From: Methanobacteriota archaeon
GTDB lineage: Archaea; Thermoplasmatota; Poseidoniia; Poseidoniales; Poseidoniaceae
Assembly (NCBI GenBank): GCA_002720095.2
Contig: PBGP02000022.1
Coordinates: forward strand, 1-64,000
DNA: 64,000 bases
Direction: 5' to 3'
Under the pieces are notes generated by a model. It was not told the origin of the DNA. It did no database searches and saw only the letters and a list, made by a program, of their open reading frames with translations. Shown here one piece after another: positions 38,224-48,751 of the stretch. The position numbers and the translations under genes are program-made. Every line of letters starts with the position of its first letter. The first letter of the stretch is position 1.

Positions 38224-38847
38224 TTAATCTATCTCAAGTAGATGTCCCATTCTGGTTTTCTTTGTTTTAAGATACTCAATGTTGGATTTACACATTCCGC
38301 TGATGTGAGAAATGCGATCAGTGACGATAATTCCATTTTTACGAAGGCCGTTAATCTTCAGAGGGTTATTTGTCATCAAACGCACTCTTTTGATACCTTT
38401 ACTTTTCAGCATATCAGCAGCAATCTTGTAATCTCTGGCATCAGCCGGTAGTCCAAGAGCTAAGTTAGCATCAAGTGTATCGTAACCTTCATCCTGTAGA
38501 GCATATGCTTTAATCTTAGATTCTAAGCCTATTCCACGACCCTCTTGACGAAGATAGACAATAGCTCCTGCTCCTTCTTGTTGAATTAATTGCATTGATT
38601 TTTTCAGTTGTGCTCCGCAGTCACACTTTAATGATCCAAATGCATCACCTGTTAGACATTCGGAATGAATTCTTATTAACGGGTTGTCTGACTTGGTAAA
38701 TCCTTCAGTATACAGTAAGGAGTGCTCCATACCGTTTTCATCTGAGGTTACTGCAATTCTAAAATTTCCACTTTCTGTTGGCAAATGTGCGTCTGATTCA
38801 ATATCACTACTTTCTCTAACACCAGTTTTGCTTGTATTGTTTGGCAT
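38224..38847 (-). CDS. ribA: GTP cyclohydrolase II
   Basis: RIHSECLTGDAFGSLKCDCGAQL (Zn Cys triad), IVYLRQEGRGIGLESKIKAYALQDEGYDTLDANLALGLPADARDY, MTNNPLKINGL. Confidence 0.94.
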   Translation of the reverse strand: MPNNTSKTGVRESSDIESDAHLPTESGNFRIAVTSDENGMEHSLLYTEGFTKSDNPLIRIHSECLTGDAFGSLKCDCGAQLKKSMQLIQQEGAGAIVYLRQEGRGIGLESKIKAYALQDEGYDTLDANLALGLPADARDYKIAADMLKSKGIKRVRLMTNNPLKINGLRKNGIIVTDRISHISGMCKSNIEYLKTKKTRMGHLLEID

Positions 38848-38928
38848 GTTACGAGGTTCCCTGGTTAGCTTATGAATAAATGTTTGACTGAATTAAACAA
38901 ATTTGACAAATTTGTTGGCATCATTAGA

Positions 38929-40434
38929 TTAAAATAAGGTTGATTGGCCATCTGGTTTTTCATCATTCGCATTCTTAATTTCTTCATTGGATTTTATTTT
39001 TGGGTTAAAATCTCTTTTTTCGTACTTTTCAAGTAAATTTTTAGTAGATTTTTTATTTGGATCTAGTTTTGAGATAAATACGTGTTGATTGAAATCTAAA
39101 CCTAGTTTACGGCTCAAATATATATTGTATGGCCATTCTTTGTTAATTTTTTCATTATAGAAACCTTGAATTAGTGGGTAAATTTCGTTTTTAGATGTAT
39201 TGAGTCCGATATCAAATTTTTTTGAGATTTGGTTGATTATTTCATGTCTCTTTACACCTTCATTACTGCGTCTAAGAAAATCTGGAAAGTTTAAAAAAAG
39301 TTTATTTCTACTGTTTACATTTGCTAGGATTGTACTCAGTGCACAAATGTTTGAACCCCAGTACCAACTTCTGTACGCCTTATTTTCATAGATAACAGGT
39401 AGTAAATTATCTGCAAATGATAGTAACTCTGCCGACTTCTTTATTGTATCTATATCTGATAGAATTCTTGGATTATTCCAAGAGATCCATGCTATCATTT
39501 CATCAGGTGTTTTATCCAAATTAGTCATAATATTGTGTGATAATTTTGCAGAACTGGACTTGTATAGTTTCTCCAAACCTGGAAACAAATCGATAGCATG
39601 ATCTCTAGAACCTATAGAAATCTGTCTTTCTACATCAGCCATCAAAATTTCACCACTAGATATTAATGCGACTGACTGTAAATCTTTAATCAAAGCGCGA
39701 ATATCCCCTCCATTTACAGAGATTAATTTCTCTAAAGCGGATACTTGGATTTTATATCCTTCTGATTTTAATATTCTATTTGCTATTTCACGAAGCTCGA
39801 TATTACTCGCTCTTTTGAATTGAATTAAATCCATATTTTTCATAAAGCGATTCCTTCTTTCTTTCCAACCGCTTCCGAGCCCCCAAAACCTCATTGCGTC
39901 GTTACATGCAAGAATAATTGGCTCCCTTGTATTAGAAATTAAGTTGATTAATTCTGCCTTACCACCAGAGTCACCAGATAGAAGGGTATTTGGATTCTTA
40001 TCTGCTGATAAATTATCAAAAATTCTTTTTTCACTAATTTTTGAAATTTTGCCAGACATATGGTCTACTTCATCTAATAAGATGATGCTTCTTTTAATTT
40101 CTCCTTCGTAACTAAATAGAGAACTATTAACTGCACCAGAAGTAGCCACCTTTCTTATTGCAGCAGCATTTCTTTCTTCACTAGCGTTCAGTTCTATAAT
40201 GTTCCAATTTTTTTCAAAAGCAATGGCCCTTGCTATAGATGTTTTACCTACACCTGGTGGTCCAACCAATAAGATGCATTTTTTTTTAGGTATTCCATTT
40301 TCCCATTCCTTAATCCATTTCTTTACACTGTTGATAGCATCTTTATTACCAACAAGTTCACCTTCATGCCTAGGTCTGTATTTTTCTGTCCAGTCGGAGT
40401 GTTCAGAAGCAGGCCCTTGCATTACCCACTCCAC
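38929..40434 (-). CDS. rfcL: Replication factor C large subunit
   Basis: DWTEKYRPRHEGELVGNKDAINSVKKWI, LVGPPGVGKTSIARAIAFEKNWNIIELNASEERN, LLDEVDHMSG, C-terminal QSTLF PIP-box. Confidence 0.94.
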   Translation of the reverse strand: MEWVMQGPASEHSDWTEKYRPRHEGELVGNKDAINSVKKWIKEWENGIPKKKCILLVGPPGVGKTSIARAIAFEKNWNIIELNASEERNAAAIRKVATSGAVNSSLFSYEGEIKRSIILLDEVDHMSGKISKISEKRIFDNLSADKNPNTLLSGDSGGKAELINLISNTREPIILACNDAMRFWGLGSGWKERRNRFMKNMDLIQFKRASNIELREIANRILKSEGYKIQVSALEKLISVNGGDIRALIKDLQSVALISSGEILMADVERQISIGSRDHAIDLFPGLEKLYKSSSAKLSHNIMTNLDKTPDEMIAWISWNNPRILSDIDTIKKSAELLSFADNLLPVIYENKAYRSWYWGSNICALSTILANVNSRNKLFLNFPDFLRRSNEGVKRHEIINQISKKFDIGLNTSKNEIYPLIQGFYNEKINKEWPYNIYLSRKLGLDFNQHVFISKLDPNKKSTKNLLEKYEKRDFNPKIKSNEEIKNANDEKPDGQSTLF

Positions 40435-40462
40435 TTATCTGTGCTCTTTTAATATAATGTTG

Positions 40463-42217
40463 TTAAACTATTTTTGTGGCAAAATCTAGGAGTTCAGAAA
40501 CCGTAATTCGTTCCTGTTCCTGTGAATCTCTGTATCTGATTGTAATAGTTTCATCTTCGATAGTTTGAAGATCCACAGTTACGGCGAATGGAATTCCTAT
40601 TTCATCACCTCTTGCATATCTTCTACCAATAGATTTACTACCGTCGTAAATGACACTAATTCCATCAACTTCTCTTAATAGCTGACTGATTGAATCAGCT
40701 TTTTGTTTCATACCATCTTTTTCGTACAATGGATACACAGCAAAATTAAGCGGAGCAATTTTTTTATTCAAAGATAATATTGTATAATTTTCATCGTCTT
40801 TCTTATTAATTTCATTGTAAGAATGTTCAAGAATGTGCCAAATGATTCTGTCTATTCCGAATGCAGGCTCTACAACATGTGGTATAAACCACTCACCTCT
40901 GTCAACTGTCTTAATATCTTTAATTTCTACCATTTCTTTTTGTATCAAAAAAGTTTCTTCTCCTACCTCTAACTCAAAAGGAAATGATTCTGGTATATTT
41001 TTAATTTTTAATAGTTTTTCAGATATTGCTTTACTATAATTCTTAAATTTTGGTCCAATGACAGACTGAACAGGAGAACATACTGTTTTTTCAATAACTT
41101 TTTCAGTTTCAAAGTCTCTCCAAATTTTTAAATCATTCGTGTTAATAAATTTATCATGTGCTTCCAAATCGTAACTTCCCCTATGCGCTATCCCTACACA
41201 TTCAATCCACCCATAACTGCCAAAAATTTCTAAATCCCAACAATCTGTTGCATAATGAGCCATCTCATTTTTTTCATGCTGTCTAAATCTAAGAAATTCT
41301 GGATTTAATCCTAAATCAATCATTAATTCGTACGTTTTTATCATAAACCATCCTACTGTTTCGTGCTTCACAATTCCGTTTTTAACAGCATCAAAAATTG
41401 TTGTTTCCAATTCTTTTTGCTTGGATTCACTGCCATCGGGGATTAGTTTCAGCAATGTATCGTTCCAAATTTCCAAATTGTGGGAAGTAGACTTTTTAGG
41501 ATCTATAAAATATTCTAATTCAGCCATATTGAATTCTCTTAATCTTATTATTCCCTGTCTTGGACTAATTTCATTTCTATAGCCTTTACCTAATTGTACA
41601 GCTCCAAATGGTAGCTTGCCCCGAAAAAATCTGCTAATTGTTGGAAATTGTAGAAACATACCTTGAGCAGTTTCAGGCCGCATGTAAGCTGTCCGACCAT
41701 TTTTACTAGCACCAATTGTCGTTGAAAACATTAAATTTAATGGCTGGGGTATTGACCATTTGCTACTTTTGCATGTAGGACACTTGATTAAATTATTTTC
41801 AAATTCACTGAATAAATCTTCCTGAGATAATGAATCAGGATTAGGATGTATTTCCTCTAGTAGATGGTCAGATCGGAAAATAGAGTTACATGATTTACAT
41901 TCAGAAGCAAAATCATTGAATGCCCCGATGTGGCCACTAGCCATCAAAACTTCTTTTGGGGTAATCGTTGGAGAGTCTATTTCTACAATGTTTCCTAATG
42001 CAATCCAATGATTTAACCACATCTTATTGACGTTTGATTTTAATCGGCCTCCTAATGGCCCATAATCATAAAGTCCAGCAATACCTCCATATAATTCAAA
42101 TGCAGGCTGAATATAACCTCTTTTCTTAAGTAATGACATGAGCTTTTTACCATTATTTTCCATTTGAGCCATTTGTTTCAACATGTCCAAGTGTTTAGAG
42201 GTTATCAATAAACCCAT
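40463..42217 (-). CDS. glyS: Glycyl-tRNA synthetase (archaeal/eukaryotic type)
   Basis: RGYIQPAFELYGGIAGLYDYGPLGGRLKSNV, TAYMRPETAQGMF, FRNEISPRQGIIRLREF-like segment, WIECVGIAHRGSYDLEAH, VEPAFGIDRI. Confidence 0.95.
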   Translation of the reverse strand: MGLLITSKHLDMLKQMAQMENNGKKLMSLLKKRGYIQPAFELYGGIAGLYDYGPLGGRLKSNVNKMWLNHWIALGNIVEIDSPTITPKEVLMASGHIGAFNDFASECKSCNSIFRSDHLLEEIHPNPDSLSQEDLFSEFENNLIKCPTCKSSKWSIPQPLNLMFSTTIGASKNGRTAYMRPETAQGMFLQFPTISRFFRGKLPFGAVQLGKGYRNEISPRQGIIRLREFNMAELEYFIDPKKSTSHNLEIWNDTLLKLIPDGSESKQKELETTIFDAVKNGIVKHETVGWFMIKTYELMIDLGLNPEFLRFRQHEKNEMAHYATDCWDLEIFGSYGWIECVGIAHRGSYDLEAHDKFINTNDLKIWRDFETEKVIEKTVCSPVQSVIGPKFKNYSKAISEKLLKIKNIPESFPFELEVGEETFLIQKEMVEIKDIKTVDRGEWFIPHVVEPAFGIDRIIWHILEHSYNEINKKDDENYTILSLNKKIAPLNFAVYPLYEKDGMKQKADSISQLLREVDGISVIYDGSKSIGRRYARGDEIGIPFAVTVDLQTIEDETITIRYRDSQEQERITVSELLDFATKIV

Positions 42218-42290
42218 TTGGATACAACTTATGATACAAATTGGTTACAAAGTGATAATTTTCCGTCCGCTGGTTTTATAACTACATATC

Positions 42291-45200
42291 ATGGCTGGCA
42301 ACGCATCGGTATTGATTAAAATGGCAATAATTAATTATTTAGATAGGTTCATCGAATCAGATGACATCTATCAAAAATTATGTGAACCTGTCAGAGAATG
42401 GTTTAAGTGGAAATTTCCAGATTTCACTAGACCTCAAAAAATGGCAATACCAGCAATAATGAACGGCGAGCATCTATTGTTGTGCAGTCCTACTGGAAGT
42501 GGGAAAACAATGACAGCATTCCTTACTGTAATTGACAAGCTTATACGTGCTTCACTGGAAAATAAGTTAGAAAAAAGAATATATTGTATTTATATTTCAC
42601 CAATAAAAGCTTTAGCAAATGATATTCAAAAAAATCTCATACAACCTTTGAGCGAAATCAGATCAAAATTTATCAAAGGAAAGACCTCTGAAATTAGAGT
42701 CGGTTTAAGAACTGGAGATACTCCGCAATCTGAAAGACAAAAAATGATAAGAACCCCGCCACACATCTTAATCACAACCCCAGAAAGTATGGCTATAGCA
42801 ATCAGTTCAAAAAAATTCCAACCCATTGTCGAGAATGTTGAGTATATTATTTTAGATGAATTACATAGTTTAGTTCCTACCAAAAGAGGTACTCATTTGG
42901 CATTAACTATCTCTATGCTGGATACACTCCTGCAAAGACCAGTGCAGAGAATAGGAGTTAGTGCTACAATGGAACCTCTAGAAAATGTAGCACAATATTT
43001 AGTAGCATCTGATGATAGAGAAACAAGAGGAGATTCACTTAAAGTGTGTATAGCTAAGGTTTCGGGTTCGAGAGAGTTAGACTTAGATATTGTAATTCCT
43101 TCAGAAAGAGATACAGAAGGTAATGTTAGATTTGATGCAGAAGGAAAACCAATCCCAGTAAAATTTTATAACCTATCGGATAAAGAAATTTTAGAATACG
43201 AAATTCTTGAAATTTTAGACTTAATTCTATCTCATAATACGACTATCGTATTTGCTAATACGCGTAAAATGACGGAGTTAGTCGTTAACAAACTACAAAA
43301 AGAATTGAAGAGAATAGATGTTCAAAAACATGGTTACGCAGATTTAGTTGCTGGGCACCATGGTTCTATGGACAAAAAAATTAGGTTCGATGTAGAATCA
43401 AAGTTAAAAGAAGGTAAGCTTAGAGCTGTAGTATCATCATCATCATTGGAAATGGGAATAGACATTGGAAGTGTAGATTTAGTTGTGCAAATAGGTTCTC
43501 CTGGAAGCATAGCTACAGCTTTACAGAGAATTGGTAGGGCGGGACATCATGTTGGAGGGGTACCTAGAGCTCGATTTATGCCATTAAATGTTGATGACTT
43601 GGTTGAGTTAGCTGCTCTTCAAGCATCTATTCAATGCGGTGATATGGACAGATTAACATTCCCACAGAATAGTTTAGATGTGATGGCACAATTTATGATA
43701 GGTCTATGCATAAATGAAAATATTGATATCGATGAGGCCTTTGAAATCATCAAATCTACTTGGTCTTATCGAAATTTAGATTATGATGATTTTATAGACA
43801 CTCTAGATTTATTAGAAGATGAAAAGAGAGTATGGATAGATTACGAAGAAAATATTTACGGTAGGTTAGGATATTCGAGAATGATATATTACACCAATGT
43901 CGGTACAATAGCACCCGACAATAGTTATTTAGTTTTCAATATGGAAGGCACAATTTTAGGTAATTTATCTGCATCTTTTGTAGCTAAACTTAGAAATGGT
44001 GATGTGATATTACTTGGAGGACAAACATATCGGATTAACTCTGTCGATGGAACTAGAGTCAATGTTAGTCAGGTCACCGGTCACAGGCCCAATGTCCCCT
44101 CATGGAGTGGTGAGTCCAGATCAAGGGCCAGAGAACTGTCTTCACAATTATCAAAATTACAAAATGCTTGTCTCAGTGTAATTAGAAATGGTTTCAATCC
44201 TAGGAAAATGCTTAGGGAAGTATACGGGTTATCTACTCCAGTTGCAATTTCTATAGCTACACACATGGAGCAACATGCATTTGATTGTCTAGAAGCTCCA
44301 AACATTGACAGTATTTTAGTTGAAAAAGTAGAGGCTCCATATCCTACTTATGTCATTACGACATCAAGAGGAAGAGGATTTAATGTTGCACTAGGTTACT
44401 ATATTTCAGGATTAGCTGAAAATGAAGAAAACCACGTCCATGAGTTATCTTTTGATGAAAATTGTTTATTGATTAAATTAACCAACGAATTTGATTTTGG
44501 CGGATTACATGAGTATCCCGCAGATAACTTCCAAAATGTTTTAGAAAAATATGTAATGAATACTGAATTATTTTCTAAGAGGTTTAGGGAGGTTGCAGGT
44601 CGATCAATGATTATTCCCCGAAGAATTGGTTCCGATGAAGTAACTCCTCAGCAATTTCAGCAAAAAGCAGATGCACTTTTAGCAAAACACAGGGGCGAGC
44701 AATCCAGTTTATTGATGAAGGAGGCTATGAATGAAATATTCGAGCAAGATATTGATAGCTGGGCATTGAGTAGTTTTTTAGCAAGATTAGAAGCAGGATC
44801 AATATATATTTCAATGATTAGAACTAAATTACCCTCTCAATTAGGAATGGGATTGTATAAATCATCGTTTGAAGATTTGCTGTCAATGGGTACCAGAGCG
44901 TATTTAATTAAAGATATTGATCCAGAAGTTCTTCGTCGTTTACTAGGCAGAAGAGCACTTGCTACAGAATTGGATGTCGAACAAATAAAAACATTTTTTG
45001 AAGAAAAAATCCCTGAACCTGAAAATGCGGAAGATTTGCTCTTACTGATGGAGATGGGTGGTGGATTAAGTAGTGATCTAAAGAATCCTCTATATGATTC
45101 AAAATTGAAGGGAGTTAGTGAAGATAAAATTTCAGAATGGGTATTAGATTTGGTTGATAATAAAAAAATTACCAAGATAAGAAATACTGGGAGCGAGTTG

Positions 45201-47717
45201 CTTGACGGAAAATGGTTTGGAACTTGGATGGCAGAGGTTCATGGAACACTTGGAAAAATAATGGATAAATCTGCAGAATTAGAAAATATTAGAGATATAA
45301 GTATTCAAGGACTTACTTATGAAATAGGATTAGAATTTGATGGTTTTGAAGTTACTAAATGGAAAGAAAAATCAATTACTGACCCTCATGAAGCAATGAG
45401 GTTTAAGATATGCGAATTATTAGGTAGTGAGGGTCCTAAAACTCTAGATGAGTTGTCAGAAAGATTGCCATTTCAAAAAAATCATATTGAATCATTTCTA
45501 CATGATTTAGAGGTTAGGAATATTATTTCTGTTGGTTTCTATTTACAAACAAATGAAGCCGAATTCATACTCAGGGTTGATGAACATAAGATTACCGGAG
45601 GAGAAGGTGATATTGTTTCATATCGAGGGTTACAAAACCTCATTTTAGAAAAGTCTTTCAAATTTCACAAAGATCCATACATGGCTTTTTCTTCTCATAT
45701 TATGTTCCAAAAACCTCAAGAAATGCTAGAACGAGTTCAAGATTTTAGATTTGCCGATTGGAAGGATTTACAAATTGATTCAGACGTAATCAGAGGCAGA
45801 TTACTGCACAATAGAGTCGGATTTACGACTTTGGAGAATATTCCTATGCTACTTGGTTTGAGACCTGAGCCTTTTATGAATGAACTAGAAAAAGAATTAT
45901 TCGATAAATTTGAAGGCGATGAACTTATGACTAGAGCAGAGCTATTCAGTGAATATCCTTCACAGACAGAAAATAAGATCTTACACAGGCAATTAAGAAA
46001 TGCTTTAAACAACCTAGAAAGAAATTTATTGATTGTGAATCAATTCGAAGAGGTCCCAGGTAGGAAAAGAAGGGTAACTCTATATCGAACTACCAAAAAC
46101 ATTAATCCATTTTCTTTCACAGATTCACTGTTAGAATTAATCCGAAGGATTGGTCCAATTAAGCCAAATACACTCAGGTTATATACCACAAGAAGTGTAG
46201 ATGAATTAGTAGAAACATTAGCTAAATTGGAACGCCAAGGACGTATTACCAAAGTACTTGCTTTACAACCAGAACCTACAGAATTTTATTGTATACCTGC
46301 TGATAAAAAATTACTAACCCTTCACAAAAGAGAGGACAGGAAAATCAGAGTCTTGACTCAATCTGATCCATTTTGTTCTAGATTTATTTGGGAGGTCAGA
46401 AATATCTTAAAATCTGGATGGTATCTTCCAGTATTCAAAGGCACAGATGCAATTGGTAAAGTTTTAATGTTCAAGATAAATGATTATTTAGAAATCAAAG
46501 ATATGCAAATTCCATATTCTTACTTGGAAGAATTTATGGATGCTTTCGAAATCTACTTAGATAATTATAAGGATCAGTTAGTTGATATCGCACTAGTAAG
46601 CAATTTTAATGGTGAGCCAATAATCGACACTGATGAAATTGTTCAATCTCAGTTTAAGAGAATCGGTTTCGCAATTTCAGGAAATAGGATGATAAGAGGT
46701 GGAGTCATATCTCCAATTTCAAGAGAGAAATCGGAGAGGGTGTTATTCCACAATCACAATTTACATCAAGATTCTAGATATCCTAACGAAACCGCTGCTC
46801 TAGAATCAATTATGGAAATTAGAGATGATTTCGCTTTAAGGGGTAGATGTGAAATGTACAGAGTTGACTTAAAATCGATGGCCGCATCTCAAAGACTACA
46901 CACAGGCATAAATTTAAGAAATCATAATACATATGCACCCCTCAGCTACTTTAAAAAATTATTAACAATCAGAGATATCAACATTAAAGATTTAGACGGT
47001 GTTGATTTTGATAATATTGATAGTCTTCTAGAAGCATTAGAGTACTTTGAAACTAATTCAGATCCAAAATTGTTTATGGACAGAAACGATATGAAAAGAT
47101 CAGAATTTAGAAAACTAATAAGGCCTCTTGTTAGAAATGGATACATTTTACAAGACTTCAGAGAGGGTTTTAAAACCGTAAATAAGCTGAGTGGTGTTGA
47201 ATTATGGGATTTAAAAAAGAATTTTCTGATTGAAATTCTTAAAGATTTCCCTTCAATCACATTAAAACAATTTTCAAAGCTAGCTGGTCCTATTTTTAAG
47301 CCTGAAGAATTAAAAAGTGTACTTTTCGAACTCGAAAATAATGGTGAAATGATTAAAGGATTTTTAATAAACGACCTAAACGAGGTTTGCTGGGGTAGAA
47401 AAGAAGAGTTAGAAAAATCTAGTGAAATTAGCCCCATGAGAGACTTTGTACTGCCACCCTCAGATCCTTTAAATCCATATTTCACGGATATTTGCAGACA
47501 AAAGTTCGGTTTTGGAACTGCATATCTTGTATTTCATAACGGAGAACCAATTGCGGCTTTCAAAGCAAATACTCGGAACGCTAGAATTGATGTTACTGAT
47601 TGGGAAGCAGGTGGGAATGAGAATCTTGCTTGGAGAATAGTTAAAGAATTTGCATGGGAACATCAAATGCCATTATCTAGTCAGGTTAGAATCGCTGGTA
47701 GAATAATAAACAAATGA
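42291..47717 (+). CDS. Very large Lhr-type DEAD/DEAH superfamily 2 helicase (1808 aa)
   Basis: LLCSPTGSGKTMTAFLTVID, ILDELHSLVPTKRGTHLALT, GVSATMEP, SSLEMGIDIGSVDLVVQIGSPGSIATALQRIGRAGHHVGG; long helical C-terminal extension. Confidence 0.93.
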   Translation: MAGNASVLIKMAIINYLDRFIESDDIYQKLCEPVREWFKWKFPDFTRPQKMAIPAIMNGEHLLLCSPTGSGKTMTAFLTVIDKLIRASLENKLEKRIYCIYISPIKALANDIQKNLIQPLSEIRSKFIKGKTSEIRVGLRTGDTPQSERQKMIRTPPHILITTPESMAIAISSKKFQPIVENVEYIILDELHSLVPTKRGTHLALTISMLDTLLQRPVQRIGVSATMEPLENVAQYLVASDDRETRGDSLKVCIAKVSGSRELDLDIVIPSERDTEGNVRFDAEGKPIPVKFYNLSDKEILEYEILEILDLILSHNTTIVFANTRKMTELVVNKLQKELKRIDVQKHGYADLVAGHHGSMDKKIRFDVESKLKEGKLRAVVSSSSLEMGIDIGSVDLVVQIGSPGSIATALQRIGRAGHHVGGVPRARFMPLNVDDLVELAALQASIQCGDMDRLTFPQNSLDVMAQFMIGLCINENIDIDEAFEIIKSTWSYRNLDYDDFIDTLDLLEDEKRVWIDYEENIYGRLGYSRMIYYTNVGTIAPDNSYLVFNMEGTILGNLSASFVAKLRNGDVILLGGQTYRINSVDGTRVNVSQVTGHRPNVPSWSGESRSRARELSSQLSKLQNACLSVIRNGFNPRKMLREVYGLSTPVAISIATHMEQHAFDCLEAPNIDSILVEKVEAPYPTYVITTSRGRGFNVALGYYISGLAENEENHVHELSFDENCLLIKLTNEFDFGGLHEYPADNFQNVLEKYVMNTELFSKRFREVAGRSMIIPRRIGSDEVTPQQFQQKADALLAKHRGEQSSLLMKEAMNEIFEQDIDSWALSSFLARLEAGSIYISMIRTKLPSQLGMGLYKSSFEDLLSMGTRAYLIKDIDPEVLRRLLGRRALATELDVEQIKTFFEEKIPEPENAEDLLLLMEMGGGLSSDLKNPLYDSKLKGVSEDKISEWVLDLVDNKKITKIRNTGSELLDGKWFGTWMAEVHGTLGKIMDKSAELENIRDISIQGLTYEIGLEFDGFEVTKWKEKSITDPHEAMRFKICELLGSEGPKTLDELSERLPFQKNHIESFLHDLEVRNIISVGFYLQTNEAEFILRVDEHKITGGEGDIVSYRGLQNLILEKSFKFHKDPYMAFSSHIMFQKPQEMLERVQDFRFADWKDLQIDSDVIRGRLLHNRVGFTTLENIPMLLGLRPEPFMNELEKELFDKFEGDELMTRAELFSEYPSQTENKILHRQLRNALNNLERNLLIVNQFEEVPGRKRRVTLYRTTKNINPFSFTDSLLELIRRIGPIKPNTLRLYTTRSVDELVETLAKLERQGRITKVLALQPEPTEFYCIPADKKLLTLHKREDRKIRVLTQSDPFCSRFIWEVRNILKSGWYLPVFKGTDAIGKVLMFKINDYLEIKDMQIPYSYLEEFMDAFEIYLDNYKDQLVDIALVSNFNGEPIIDTDEIVQSQFKRIGFAISGNRMIRGGVISPISREKSERVLFHNHNLHQDSRYPNETAALESIMEIRDDFALRGRCEMYRVDLKSMAASQRLHTGINLRNHNTYAPLSYFKKLLTIRDINIKDLDGVDFDNIDSLLEALEYFETNSDPKLFMDRNDMKRSEFRKLIRPLVRNGYILQDFREGFKTVNKLSGVELWDLKKNFLIEILKDFPSITLKQFSKLAGPIFKPEELKSVLFELENNGEMIKGFLINDLNEVCWGRKEELEKSSEISPMRDFVLPPSDPLNPYFTDICRQKFGFGTAYLVFHNGEPIAAFKANTRNARIDVTDWEAGGNENLAWRIVKEFAWEHQMPLSSQVRIAGRIINK

Positions 47718-47731
47718 TAGAATAAATTTAT

Positions 47732-48739
47732 TCATTTATTTAGTTGAGGAATAATTTTAGTGAAGGATTCAACAACTTTCAAGACATTTTGATGTAATTT
47801 TGGCATAATTTCAAAAATTACTAGCGCCATTAAAAACATTGCAAATAATGATAAAACCTTTGAGGCGTATGAATGACCGAAATCAAAAATACTAATCCCC
47901 AACCATTCCCAATCAGGGTAGTTAGCGTGCATCCAGATTAATCCTGCATTTCTAAATAAATTGAGAATGTGTATTAATGGTATCACAATAATTAGTGTTC
48001 TTACTTTTAACTTTTTAGATGTATTAACAGCCAGAATAGCACCCACAAACACAATAATTGATTGAAGGGCCGTGCATGCTAACACAAAATTAATACCTAT
48101 GCTGCTACCGTCTGAGTTAATTAATTCAACAAACATTCCATTTTCTGGGAGTTGTTCTATTAGCCACCATTTATTCCCATCCCAATTATCCCAGTTTACT
48201 TTTCCAAATCTAGTTCCATCTGTATTAACAATAAATTCGCCTAATTTAATGTCACCTGAACCAGTCCACCTCATAAAAAATACTACTTGTGTGGCTATAA
48301 AAATTATCATCAATCGGTTTAAATGAGGTATTTGAGAAACCAGTAAATAAGGAGTACCAGCAAAGAAAATCATTCCTCTTAACCATATCAAGTGGTCGGG
48401 AATAATATTTTTTGACTTATTTCCATAAATCAATTTATTACCTTTAATTTCGTAAATAGCTAGATAAATTCCAGCAATAGGGGCTAGTCCTGTCATCAAT
48501 ATTAGGATCGGGTCTTGAATCTCGATGTAATAAGGGCATGATAATCCAAAGTATATTCCAACTAAAACCCAACCGAGTGGTGCTGAAAAATCACCGATTT
48601 TATTGTTTAAAAAGTAGGAAAAACCTAAAAAAAAGAGACCTACCAATCCAATAATCGGTCTAATTGTGGAAGCATCAAATTCCATCGAATTAATGCTGGT
48701 GGTGGTAATATGTAAATATGCCACTACTACTGCCCGCAA
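47732..48739 (-). CDS. Archaeosortase/exosortase-family transpeptidase-like membrane protein (ArtA-like)
   Basis: Many TMs; Cys in NFVLACTALQSIIVFVGA, Arg in HILNLFRNAGLI, His in FDFGHSYASKVLSLF, matching the exosortase/archaeosortase C-R-H/R layout. Confidence 0.8.
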   Translation of the reverse strand: MRAVVVAYLHITTTSINSMEFDASTIRPIIGLVGLFFLGFSYFLNNKIGDFSAPLGWVLVGIYFGLSCPYYIEIQDPILILMTGLAPIAGIYLAIYEIKGNKLIYGNKSKNIIPDHLIWLRGMIFFAGTPYLLVSQIPHLNRLMIIFIATQVVFFMRWTGSGDIKLGEFIVNTDGTRFGKVNWDNWDGNKWWLIEQLPENGMFVELINSDGSSIGINFVLACTALQSIIVFVGAILAVNTSKKLKVRTLIIVIPLIHILNLFRNAGLIWMHANYPDWEWLGISIFDFGHSYASKVLSLFAMFLMALVIFEIMPKLHQNVLKVVESFTKIIPQLNK

Positions 48740-48751
48740 GCAGGGGATTGT

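Noticed and set aside
46946-47485. 179-aa minus-strand ORF
   Set aside because: Fully antisense to the Lhr-type helicase, with low-complexity Ser/Phe/Leu composition typical of a shadow ORF.
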